Notes: generated by a model not told the origin, from the sequence alone. A stretch of DNA of 6,189 bases from Kangiellaceae bacterium (GCA_030590405.1 JAUUYO010000199.1:1-6189); one strand, 5' to 3'. Numbered from the stretch's first letter, positions 1 through 6,061 are shown. Made by a program: numbers and translations.

Positions 1-50
1 ATAAATATATATAAATCTCATTGCATAATTATTTTTACTTTATTTAACTA

Positions 51-215
51 TTACTGATAGTTAAGACTTTTTTCAATCATCCAAAGACAAAATGGCACTG
101 CCAAAAACAACAAAACACCAGTAACGCGGTGTAATATGGAGGACAGTGAGGTGATGGGCCACTTTAGAGTCAGCATCGTGGCCAAGCTGACATTACCAGG
201 TCTATTTTTTTTCAC
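51..215 (-). pseudogene. sdhC: Truncated sdhC: N-terminal fragment of succinate dehydrogenase cytochrome b556 subunit
   Basis: SdhC is a membrane anchor of complex II; it helps bind ubiquinone and haem b. The fragment opens with VKKNRPGNVSL, matching the VKKQRPVNLDL start of E. coli SdhC. It then has SSILHRVTG (residues 25-33), which carries the Ser and Arg that line the quinone site in E. coli (Ser27, Arg31; here Ser26, Arg30), and the first membrane helix (about 31-47). I chose the GTG at 215 because similarity begins there and an AGAAG lies about 10 nt upstream. An in-frame ATG at 275 would add 20 residues with no family similarity. The frame stops after 54 codons (TAA then TAG), while the family is about 125-130 residues, so helices 2-3 and the haem-ligand His are missing. 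The other two forward frames also close within the next few codons, so one frameshift would not rescue it. The divergent position from gltA supports the identity. It may be real decay, an insertion junction or an assembly fault. Confidence 0.72.
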
Positions 216-304
216 GGTATCAATTCTTCTCGATGTTTGTGATATAGAAAACTTGCAGAATATTATTTTAGGCAAAAAAATATTGTTCTGCTAAACTTTT
301 TGTA

Positions 305-319
305 GTTAATTATAGATTT
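305..319 (+). promoter_or_regulatory. Possible ArcA box in the sdh leader
   Basis: GTTAATTATAGATTT matches the E. coli ArcA consensus GTTAATTAAATGTTA at 11 of 15 positions by eye. It lies between the predicted sdh start site (about 369) and the sdhC start codon. In E. coli, ArcA represses sdhCDAB under low oxygen, so the location makes sense. The region is AT-rich and such a match could be chance; the presence of ArcA in this organism is not shown here. Confidence 0.22.
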
Positions 320-375
320 TATCTGTATAACGTCGGGGCAAACAGAGCATTTATACCCGTCTAAAATCTGGCGCA

Positions 376-404
376 ATTATATAAGCCTAAACCACTGAAT
401 ACAA
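376..404 (-). promoter_or_regulatory. Predicted sigma-70 promoter for sdhC
   Basis: Read on the minus strand there is a perfect -10 TATAAT (381-376), 17 bp downstream of TTGTAT (404-399), which keeps the TTG of the -35 consensus. Transcription would start near 369 and leave a leader of about 150 nt before the GTG at 215. The perfect -10 and ideal spacing are good, but the -35 is weak, which suggests activator help. The possible CRP-like site at 422-437 sits about 60 bp upstream of the start, a classic activating distance. Confidence 0.55.
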
Positions 405-421
405 ATGTAATCTTGAATTTC

Positions 422-437
422 ACTGATTGTGATCACG
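422..437. promoter_or_regulatory. Possible CRP-like operator between sdhC and gltA
   Basis: ACTGA-N6-TCACG resembles the CRP consensus TGTGA-N6-TCACA at 7 of 10 positions, with one good half-site. It overlaps the 8-bp palindrome GTGATCAC at 429-436. Its centre (429.5) is about 60 bp upstream of the predicted sdh start, which suits class I activation; sdh is a CRP target in E. coli. The match is partial and the assignment is inference. Confidence 0.25.
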
Positions 438-452
438 ATTGTTTGATTTATG

Positions 453-474
453 ACCATTTTGAGTAAAAAATGGT
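453..474. repeat. Perfect 8-bp inverted repeat next to the gltA -35
   Basis: ACCATTTT (453-460) and AAAATGGT (467-474) are exact inverted copies separated by 6 bp (GAGTAA). The element ends 10 bp before the gltA -35 hexamer and is centred about 55 bp upstream of the predicted gltA start. A dyad of this size at this place suits binding of a dimeric regulator. I do not recognise a known regulator's consensus in it. Confidence 0.5.
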
Positions 475-484
475 TTCAATATAA

Positions 485-512
485 TTGACAAATATTCTGT
501 AACTCTTATAGT
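485..512 (+). promoter_or_regulatory. Predicted sigma-70 promoter for gltA
   Basis: A consensus -35 TTGACA (485-490) is followed after 16 bp by TATAGT (507-512), five of six positions of the -10 consensus. Transcription would start near 519, giving a leader of about 105 nt before the ATG at 624. It is the strongest promoter-like pair in the window. The 10-bp palindrome TAGCGCGCTA (512-521) overlaps the end of the -10 and the start point. Confidence 0.72.
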
Positions 513-623
513 AGCGCGCTATATGAACAGGAAATTAATTGCCTATCTGTTTTAGACATGTAATCTGAGCGTAACTATCTGACAAATTAGTTGCCATCAC
601 AATTTAGCCAGGAGCGAACAACT

Positions 624-1913
624 ATGACGGACAAAACCGCCAAATTAACCTTACCAAACGGTGAAACTCTCGAACTGGAGATGTACGCCCCGACATTAGG
701 TAACGATGTTATCAACGTTGCCAGCCTTGTGAAGAATGGCTTATTTACTTACGACCCAGGTTTTATGTCGACCGCATCTTGTGAGTCTAAGATCACTTTT
801 ATTGATGGCGGCAAAGGCGTATTACTTTACCGTGGCTATCCAATCGATCAATTAGCAGAAAATTGTGACTTTATGGAAGTCTGCTATTTATTGCTAAATG
901 GCGAATTACCCAATGTGGATGAAAAACAAGCCTTTTTAGATCGCATAAACAACCACACCATGCTCAATGAGCAACTCACTCACTTTTTTAATGGCTTCCG
1001 TCGAGATGCCCATCCCATGGCAATTATGGTTGGCGTGGTTGGCGCATTATCAGCCTTTTATCATGACTCTCTGGATATCAATAATGAATCTCATCGAGTT
1101 AAGAGCGCTTTTCGCCTGTTAGCCAAAGTACCGACCATTGCAGCAATGTGCTACCGTTACACGATTGGCAAGCCATTTGTTTATCCACGAAATGAAATGA
1201 GTTATGCCGAAAACTTCCTTAACCAGATGTTTTCCATGCCATCTCATGATGGAAAACCTGATCCTGTATTAGTCAAGGCAATGGATAAAATTTTCACTTT
1301 ACATGCCGATCATGAACAAAATTGCTCGACTTCGACTGTTAGACTAGCAGGTTCATCTGGGGCTAACCCTTTTGCCTGTATTTCATCCGGTATCGCGTCC
1401 TTATGGGGACCAGCACATGGCGGCGCTAATGAGGCTTGCTTACGGATGCTTCATGAAATTGGTGATGTGAGCCGCATTCCCGAATATATCACGAAAGCAA
1501 AGGATAAAAACGACCCGTTTCGATTAATGGGCTTTGGTCATCGAGTTTATAAAAACTTTGACCCAAGAGCTAAAGTCATGCGCGACAGCGCCCATGAAGT
1601 ATTAGAAGCGACCGGCAAAAACAATGATCCTATTTTGAAAGTCGCCATGGAACTTGAAAGGATCGCTTTGGAAGACCCTTACTTTGTTGAAAAGAAACTT
1701 TATCCCAATGTTGATTTCTATTCAGGCATTATATTAAGCGCGATCGGTATTCCTATGAATATGTTTACTGTTATTTTTGCGTTGGCCAGAACGGTTGGCT
1801 GGGTTTCTCATTGGACAGAAATGATCGCAGAGCCCACTCAAAAAATTGGTCGACCACGCCAGCTTTATACGGGTGAAAAGCAGAGAGATGTTGAAGATAT
1901 TGGTAAGCGATAA
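624..1913 (+). CDS. gltA: Citrate synthase (type II, hexameric family)
   Basis: Condenses oxaloacetate and acetyl-CoA to citrate, the entry step of the TCA cycle, in the cytoplasm. The product is 429 residues, against 427 in E. coli. The three catalytic residues are in their usual motifs: His265 (WGPAHGG), His306 (GFGHRVYKNFDPR) and Asp364 (PNVDFYSG). LHADHEQNCSTSTVR (226-240) and the Arg-rich C-terminal active-site segments (ART at 388-390, RPRQLYTG at 410-417) are also intact. The ATG at 624 is preferred over the in-frame ATG at 591 because AGGAG lies 9 nt before it and the MTDKTAKLTL start lines up with the family. Several positions that bind the inhibitor NADH in E. coli appear changed: Arg109 is Asn110, Thr204 is Met205 and Cys206 is Ser207. 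The gene is divergent from sdhC, has its own promoter at 485-512, and ends at a strong terminator. Confidence 0.97.
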   Translation: MTDKTAKLTLPNGETLELEMYAPTLGNDVINVASLVKNGLFTYDPGFMSTASCESKITFIDGGKGVLLYRGYPIDQLAENCDFMEVCYLLLNGELPNVDEKQAFLDRINNHTMLNEQLTHFFNGFRRDAHPMAIMVGVVGALSAFYHDSLDINNESHRVKSAFRLLAKVPTIAAMCYRYTIGKPFVYPRNEMSYAENFLNQMFSMPSHDGKPDPVLVKAMDKIFTLHADHEQNCSTSTVRLAGSSGANPFACISSGIASLWGPAHGGANEACLRMLHEIGDVSRIPEYITKAKDKNDPFRLMGFGHRVYKNFDPRAKVMRDSAHEVLEATGKNNDPILKVAMELERIALEDPYFVEKKLYPNVDFYSGIILSAIGIPMNMFTVIFALARTVGWVSHWTEMIAEPTQKIGRPRQLYTGEKQRDVEDIGKR

Positions 1914-1926
1914 GTTTTAAATTCTA

Positions 1927-1970
1927 AAACAAACAAAAAAGGTGCCTCCTGGCACCTTTTTTGTTTGTTT
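1927..1970. terminator. Bidirectional terminator between gltA and the AAA ATPase gene
   Basis: The arms 1927-1946 and 1951-1970 are perfect 20-bp inverted copies around a 4-nt loop (TCCT). The GC core is GGTGCC/GGCACC, flanked by A-rich and T-rich outer arms. Read on either strand, the core is followed by a T-run, so it can end both gltA (stop at 1913) and the convergent gene (stop at 2038). The outer A/T arms lengthen the stem as well as providing the U-tract. Confidence 0.93.
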
Positions 1971-1983
1971 GATTTTTCCTTCC

Positions 1984-2027
1984 TGGAAGCTAGGGGCTTT
2001 GACCTTCCATAGCTCAACAGCCCCCTA
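1984..2027 (-). other. Interlocked inverted repeats with pseudoknot topology in the ATPase gene 3' region
   Basis: Two inverted pairs are nested in a-b-a'-b' order: TGGAAG (1984-1989) with CTTCCA (2004-2009), and TAGGGGCT (1991-1998) with AGCCCCCTA (2019-2027, one extra C). The gaps are 1, 5 and 9 nt, compatible with an H-type pseudoknot of stems of about 6 and 8 bp. The element lies beyond the gltA terminator but between the ATPase stop codon and that same terminator, so it should be transcribed mainly from the minus strand as part of the ATPase 3' UTR. It could instead be two alternative hairpins. Confidence 0.4.
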
Positions 2028-2037
2028 ATGTATAAAT

Positions 2038-3048
2038 TTAATCATCTTCAAAATTGAGCGAAATCTGAACAATTTTACGCATGAAATCCCGCTCTTTTCT
2101 AAAACGTTTTTTAAGATCAGCCATTTCTCTTTCAAGTTGATGAACCCTTACATCCATTGCTGTTGCATTTTCCGGTAGCTGTGCATCCACTATAACGTGC
2201 ATTTCCTCTGATGAAGTAGAATCTTTACCAGCATGGTTCTCGGCATTTATCTCTTCAGTCACCAGCTTAACGATTTCACCATCGATTCGGGTTTTTTCTT
2301 CTAAAAACCCATAGAGTAACAAACGGTCACAAGTGGTATTGATAACTCGGGGAACACCTTCACTAAAGTCAAACAACAACTGAAAGGCTTCTGCGGTAAA
2401 AGACGGGTTATTATTCCAATCAACCTTGCTTAACCGATGTTCAATATAAGCTTGCGTTTCTTCGCCGTCCAAATGAGACAAATGGTAAGAAGCGGTTACT
2501 CGTTGACGAACTTGATCAAGCACTGGTGCCCTTAAATGTTCTCTAAATTCGGTTTGCCCTAACAAGAAAATTTGCAATAAGGTTTTTCCATTATCCACAA
2601 TATTAGACAACATTCTTAATTCTTCTATTGTTTCAAAAGGTAAGTTTTGCGCTTCATCAACGACCAGCATACAACGCTTGCCGTCACGATTTCTGGCCTT
2701 AAAAAAGTTTTCTAAATTTTTTAACAAAGACGATTTTTTATTATCTTTGTGGGCAAGACCAAAAGCGGCAGCGACCATGCGTAAGATATCCGTTGAATCT
2801 AACTGAGTATTAATCAATTCAGCCGCGACAACATCATCTTTACCTTCTAACGATGCAAATAATGTTCTTACCAGAGTACTTTTACCAGTGCCTACATCAC
2901 CGGTCACCACGATAAATCCTTCACCTTGTGAAAGACCATATTTTAGATAGGCCAAAGCGCGTTTATGGGTACTACTACCAAAGAAAAAGAAGGGATCTGG
3001 TGCAAGCTGAAAAGGCTTACCCGACAACTTATAATAAGACTCGTACAT
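2038..3048 (-). CDS. ExeA/GspA-like AAA ATPase, XrtA/PEP-CTERM-associated type
   Basis: A 336-residue P-loop ATPase. The N-terminus MYESYYKLSGKPFQLAPDP followed by FFFFGSSTHKRALAYLKYGL is typical of the putative secretion ATPase in exosortase/PEP-CTERM loci, related to ExeA/GspA and MshM. Visible motifs are Walker A GDVGTGKST (50-58), Walker B MLVVDEAQ (127-134, Asp131 and Glu132), a sensor-1-like LLGQTEF (162-168), a likely arginine-finger region DQVRQRV (178-184) and sensor-2-like GVPRVIN (231-237). Residues 268-300 are acidic and low in conserved features; about 301-325 is charged and heptad-like and probably a coiled coil. There is no signal peptide or membrane segment, so it is probably cytoplasmic and may act at an envelope machine. 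TAAGGAAA precedes the ATG by a few bases. Neighbours are unrelated: no exosortase, PEP-CTERM protein, polysaccharide or type II secretion gene is visible. The exact partner is unknown. Confidence 0.85.
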   Translation of the reverse strand: MYESYYKLSGKPFQLAPDPFFFFGSSTHKRALAYLKYGLSQGEGFIVVTGDVGTGKSTLVRTLFASLEGKDDVVAAELINTQLDSTDILRMVAAAFGLAHKDNKKSSLLKNLENFFKARNRDGKRCMLVVDEAQNLPFETIEELRMLSNIVDNGKTLLQIFLLGQTEFREHLRAPVLDQVRQRVTASYHLSHLDGEETQAYIEHRLSKVDWNNNPSFTAEAFQLLFDFSEGVPRVINTTCDRLLLYGFLEEKTRIDGEIVKLVTEEINAENHAGKDSTSSEEMHVIVDAQLPENATAMDVRVHQLEREMADLKKRFRKERDFMRKIVQISLNFEDD

Positions 3049-3206
3049 TATGTTTCCTTATTCTTAGCGACCGTATTTTATTCTATTTAATTTTTTGTCG
3101 ATAGACGCTACTTTTCAGTTAACGTTATGTTGTCATTCTACCCATACTTGAGTATAAATTCACCCTAAATAACCTGGGTCTGTTGAGCTTTTGTGGCAGC
3201 TAAAGC

Positions 3207-3695
3207 CTAACAACTCACTTTTAATTCATCAAAATTAGTCTTATCGATCAAAATTTGCACCAGACTTTCAATGCCGTATTGATCTTGTTGATCAAAACGG
3301 TTTAATTCGGGACTATCCAGATCAAACACGCCTATCAATTGCCCTTTGACAACCAACGGACAAACAACTTCTGAGAGAGAGCCAGAATCACAAGCAATGT
3401 GTCCGGCAAATTGGTTGACATCGGCAACCAACTGCGATTGTCTGGATTTTGCGGCGGTTCCACAAACGCCTTTACCAACCACTATTTTGGTACAAGCGAC
3501 TTGCCCTTGAAAAGGCCCTAGTTGCAATAATGAATCACTCGCCATCAGATAAAAACCGGCCCAATTAACTTGAGATAGGCTATTAAAGATTAAGGCTGAA
3601 AACTGGCTAAGATTAGTGATCGGATTTATTTCACCCTCAAGTAAGGCGGCCAGTTGTTTTCCAAGAAGTGAGTATTCATCAGTGAGCTTTGTCAT
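3207..3695 (-). CDS. msrC: Free methionine-(R)-sulfoxide reductase (GAF domain, YebR/MsrC type)
   Basis: Reduces free L-methionine-(R)-sulfoxide to methionine in the cytoplasm, with electrons usually from thioredoxin. The whole 162-residue protein is one GAF domain, the usual size for this family. Diagnostic stretches are VNWAGFYL (43-50), LGPFQGQVACTKI (59-71), VGKGVCGTAA (73-82), FAGHIACDSGS (96-106) and GVFDLDSPELNRF (122-134). The three family cysteines are present as Cys68, Cys78 and Cys102, with the same spacing as E. coli Cys84, Cys94 and Cys118, the last being catalytic, so the enzyme should be active. The start ATG has only a weak upstream purine run (GAAGA). It lies upstream of the ATPase gene on the same strand with a 158-nt gap, so co-transcription is possible but not evident, and it diverges from asnS. 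Confidence 0.93.
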   Translation of the reverse strand: MTKLTDEYSLLGKQLAALLEGEINPITNLSQFSALIFNSLSQVNWAGFYLMASDSLLQLGPFQGQVACTKIVVGKGVCGTAAKSRQSQLVADVNQFAGHIACDSGSLSEVVCPLVVKGQLIGVFDLDSPELNRFDQQDQYGIESLVQILIDKTNFDELKVSC

Positions 3696-3858
3696 TTTGA
3701 TCTTCAGGTCTATTTAATTGGTAGATCTATAAATGGCATATTGCCTGATCCGTTCTCAATATCAACCGATTAATCACCAATAAGCGTGTAATAGATGTTT
3801 TTATTCTATAAGCCATCTAAATAGGTTGGAAGTACAGGCTATTCGAGGTTAAAATTCT

Positions 3859-3889
3859 CCTCAAATTTTGTCACTGGGTTAATTTGAGG
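3859..3889 (+). promoter_or_regulatory. Hairpin covering the asnS ribosome binding site
   Basis: CCTCAAATT (3859-3867) and AATTTGAGG (3881-3889) are perfect 9-bp inverted copies with a 13-nt loop. The right arm contains the GAGG of the asnS Shine-Dalgarno (GAGGT at 3886-3890, 5 nt before the ATG), so folding would hide it from the ribosome. A second GAGG at 3845-3848 can pair with the same CCTC (3859-3862) and would free the Shine-Dalgarno. This is a possible two-state translational switch; function is inference. Confidence 0.5.
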
Positions 3890-3895
3890 TAAACA

Positions 3896-5299
3896 ATGAG
3901 TAAGCATTGGTCTATATCTGCACTATTGGATGGAAAAACATCTGCCGGTAGTCAGGTAACTGTAAAAGGTTGGGTAAGAACCAGAAAGGATTCAAAAGCT
4001 GGTTTTTCATTTATCAATTTACACGATGGTTCCTGTTTTAATCCGATCCAGATAATAGCCCCGGCAGAACTTGATAATTATTCTTCAGAAATTCTATTGG
4101 CGACCACTGGGGCTTCGATGGTCGTGACTGGTGAATTGGTCGAATCTCAAGGTAAAGGACAAAGCTTCGAAATCCAGGCATCAACCATTGAAGTCCTTGG
4201 CTTAGTTGACGACCCAGCCAGCTACCCGATACAACCCAAACCCCATACTATGGAATACTTACGTTCAGTCGCTCATTTACGCCCCCGAACTAATGCCATC
4301 GGGGCAGTAACAAGGGTAAGAAACTGCCTGGCTCAGGCAACTCACCGATTCTTACACGGCGAAGGATTTAACTGGATCCACACGCCTATCATTACCGCCA
4401 GCGACTGTGAAGGCGCGGGGGAAATGTTCAGGGTCAGCACTTTAGATCAAAATAATTTACCACTTTTAGAGAATGGTCAGGTCGATTACTCAAAAGATTT
4501 TTTTGGTAAAGAATCGTTTTTAACGGTCTCAGGACAACTTAATGTCGAAGCCTATTGTTTAGCTATGTCTAAAGTGTACACTTTTGGACCAACCTTTAGA
4601 GCTGAAAATTCCAATACCACTCGTCATCTGGCTGAATTCTGGATGGTTGAACCAGAGATTGCCTTTGCCGATTTACAAGACAGTGCTGATGTGGCAGAAG
4701 CAATGATGCAATATATCTTTAAAGCAGTATTAGACGAGCGCGGTGATGATATCGCCTTCTTTAATCAACGAGTTGATAAAACCGTGATCGCGCGTTTAGA
4801 AAGTGTAGTGAATAATGATTTTGAAAGAATGGAATACACCGAGGCGGTTAAAATATTGGAAAACTGCGGTAAAAAATTCGAATTCCCGGTTAGTTGGGGG
4901 ACTGATTTGCAATCGGAGCACGAGCGCTATCTAGCTGAAGAAAAAGTGGGCCGACCCATTATTTTGATGAATTATCCAAAGGATATTAAAGCTTTCTATA
5001 TGCGTCTAAACGATGATGAAAAAACCGTTGCGGCGATGGATATACTAGCTCCCGGGATCGGCGAATTAGTCGGTGGAAGTCAGCGTGAAGAAAGACTGGA
5101 TGTATTTGATGCTCGGCTGGAGCAAATGGAATTGAATAAAGAGGACTATTGGTGGTATCGAGATCTGAGGAAATTTGGCACAGTGCCTCATTCTGGATTT
5201 GGTCTGGGATTTGAACGGGCTGTTTTATATGCAACCGGTATGCAGAATATTCGCGATGTGATCCCCTTTCCTAGAGTACCTAATAGTGCTGACTTCTAG
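3896..5299 (+). CDS. asnS: Asparaginyl-tRNA synthetase
   Basis: Charges tRNA-Asn with asparagine using ATP; class IIb synthetase, cytoplasmic homodimer. The product has 467 residues (E. coli 466). An N-terminal OB-fold anticodon-binding domain spans about 18-102 (VTVKGWVRTRKDSKAGFSFI at 21-40). The catalytic domain follows, with FNWIHTPIITASDCEGAGEMF (158-178) around motif 1, motif 2 FRAENSNTTRHLAEFWMVEPE (234-254; Arg235, Glu237, Arg243), GIGELVGGSQREER (387-400) and motif 3 GFGLGFERAV (434-443; Arg441). The HLAEFWMVEPEIAF segment and overall length favour AsnRS over AspRS. The ATG at 3896 follows GAGGT by 5 nt. That ribosome binding site lies in a 9-bp hairpin. No convincing promoter was found in the 200-bp spacer. 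The protein looks complete and normal. Confidence 0.97.
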   Translation: MSKHWSISALLDGKTSAGSQVTVKGWVRTRKDSKAGFSFINLHDGSCFNPIQIIAPAELDNYSSEILLATTGASMVVTGELVESQGKGQSFEIQASTIEVLGLVDDPASYPIQPKPHTMEYLRSVAHLRPRTNAIGAVTRVRNCLAQATHRFLHGEGFNWIHTPIITASDCEGAGEMFRVSTLDQNNLPLLENGQVDYSKDFFGKESFLTVSGQLNVEAYCLAMSKVYTFGPTFRAENSNTTRHLAEFWMVEPEIAFADLQDSADVAEAMMQYIFKAVLDERGDDIAFFNQRVDKTVIARLESVVNNDFERMEYTEAVKILENCGKKFEFPVSWGTDLQSEHERYLAEEKVGRPIILMNYPKDIKAFYMRLNDDEKTVAAMDILAPGIGELVGGSQREERLDVFDARLEQMELNKEDYWWYRDLRKFGTVPHSGFGLGFERAVLYATGMQNIRDVIPFPRVPNSADF

Positions 5300-5327
5300 G
5301 TTCCAGATCACAGATTCCAGGTTCCAG
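5300..5327 (+). repeat. Four-unit 7-bp tandem repeat after asnS
   Basis: Immediately after the asnS stop codon the sequence reads as heptamers: GTTCCAG, ATCACAG, ATTCCAG, GTTCCAG. The consensus is RTTCCAG, with the second unit diverged at two central bases. It is intergenic and has no visible coding role. Short arrays of this kind can be copies of a dispersed intergenic repeat, but only this copy is visible. Confidence 0.6.
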
Positions 5328-5328
5328 G

Positions 5329-5363
5329 AAAAAAATAAAAATTCCCGCTACAATCTGGCGGGG
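5329..5363 (-). terminator. Terminator for the nitroreductase gene
   Basis: On the minus strand a stem formed by 5362-5358 and 5348-5344 (CCCGC/GCGGG, 9-nt loop, possibly one G-T pair longer) is followed at once by a T-rich run (5343-5329, AATTTTTATTTTTTT). It lies 76 nt past the nitroreductase stop. On the plus strand the stem is followed only by TATTT, so it would be weak for asnS. Confidence 0.65.
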
Positions 5364-5377
5364 TATTTCCTCATTAA

Positions 5378-5391
5378 CGTAGCAAGCTACG
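5378..5391. repeat. Compact palindrome CGTAGC-AA-GCTACG
   Basis: Six-base arms around AA form a tight hairpin between convergent asnS and the nitroreductase gene. On the plus strand it is followed by GGGGATTTT, giving at best a poor terminator for asnS. Its tail (CGGGGGATTTT) resembles the tail of the previous hairpin (CGGGGTATTT), so the two may be diverged copies of one element. Confidence 0.45.
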
Positions 5392-5438
5392 GGGGATTTT
5401 ACCCAGAGAGATTAAAAACGAAAAACCAGAGTCCATTT

Positions 5439-5993
5439 TTACCTCCATTCAACAAAGTCGGTCTGCTCTACAAGTGGTACCGGCTTTTTTGTCCCCTCTT
5501 CTTGCCCCAAATAAATAAATCCAACAATCGACTCATTTTTCATCAAGCCTAGCTCATCCATCAGTTTGCGGCTAAAAGCCAAATCCCCGGTCCGCCATAT
5601 GGCTCCAATCCGCATAAAATGCGCCGCCATAATCAAATTTTGCGTGCTCGCTCCGGCTGAGAGAATTTGCTCCACTTGCGGGACTTTCTGGTGTTCGACC
5701 AGATTAACGCTTGCCACAATGACCATTGGCGCTCTGAGTGGTTTATTACGGATTTTTTCAATCTTATCGGCGGCGAGAGCAGGATTGGCAAACAAACTGG
5801 CGGCAACAAAATGCTCGCCTAGTTGAATTAAAGAGCTTCCAGTAAACACCTGATAACGCCAGGGCTTTAATTGGGCATGATCAGGCGCTCTTAATGCCGC
5901 CTGCATCATGATTTCAACCTGATTTTTACTGGGCGCAGGCGAAATCAATTTATTATGCGACTTTCGGCTTAACAGTGTTTCTAGTGGGGTCAT
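5439..5993 (-). CDS. ydjA: YdjA-like nitroreductase family flavoprotein
   Basis: A 184-residue FMN-dependent oxidoreductase of the minimal nitroreductase type; E. coli YdjA has 183 residues. These enzymes use NAD(P)H to reduce nitro compounds or quinones, and the physiological substrate of YdjA is not well defined. Motifs are SRKSHNKL (9-16) with FMN-phosphate Arg/Ser, MRAPDH-like LRAPDH (34-39), HQKVPQVEQILSAGAS (101-116), GAIWRTG (130-136) and GFIYLG (158-163). MTPLETLLSRKS lines up with the YdjA start MDALELLINRRS, which fixes the ATG at 5993. There is no Shine-Dalgarno before it: the six bases upstream are CCTCCT, the reverse of what is expected. Two upstream tandem repeats carry AAGGAG and can pair with this stretch. 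The protein is full length and ends at the terminator at 5329-5363. It lies downstream of tRNA-Glu but beyond that gene's terminator. Confidence 0.92.
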   Translation of the reverse strand: MTPLETLLSRKSHNKLISPAPSKNQVEIMMQAALRAPDHAQLKPWRYQVFTGSSLIQLGEHFVAASLFANPALAADKIEKIRNKPLRAPMVIVASVNLVEHQKVPQVEQILSAGASTQNLIMAAHFMRIGAIWRTGDLAFSRKLMDELGLMKNESIVGFIYLGQEEGTKKPVPLVEQTDFVEWR

Positions 5994-6061
5994 AGGAGGC
6001 TTTAATACTCAAGATATAAAATAGACACAAATAGTAGCATAGCTTATCGCTATTACTTTCT

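Noticed and set aside
216..275. Longer sdhC start at ATG 275
   Set aside because: The added 20 residues do not resemble SdhC; the GTG at 215 lies at the conserved start and has AGAAG upstream.
591..623. Longer gltA start at ATG 591
   Set aside because: The extra 11 residues have no family match and no ribosome binding site; the ATG at 624 has AGGAG 9 nt upstream and fits the family start.
3784..3812. asnS promoter with -10 TATAAG (3807-3812)
   Set aside because: No acceptable -35 at 16-18 bp (GCGTGT and similar), so the promoter cannot be supported from sequence alone.
4986..5234. Open frame on the minus strand inside asnS
   Set aside because: It lies wholly within a well-conserved synthetase gene and its product has no recognisable features.
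5286..5552. Plus-strand open frame from the end of asnS into ydjA
   Set aside because: It spans repeats, a terminator and the antisense of ydjA, has no ribosome binding site and no domain.
5566..5826. Plus-strand open frame opposite ydjA
   Set aside because: Antisense shadow of a conserved nitroreductase.
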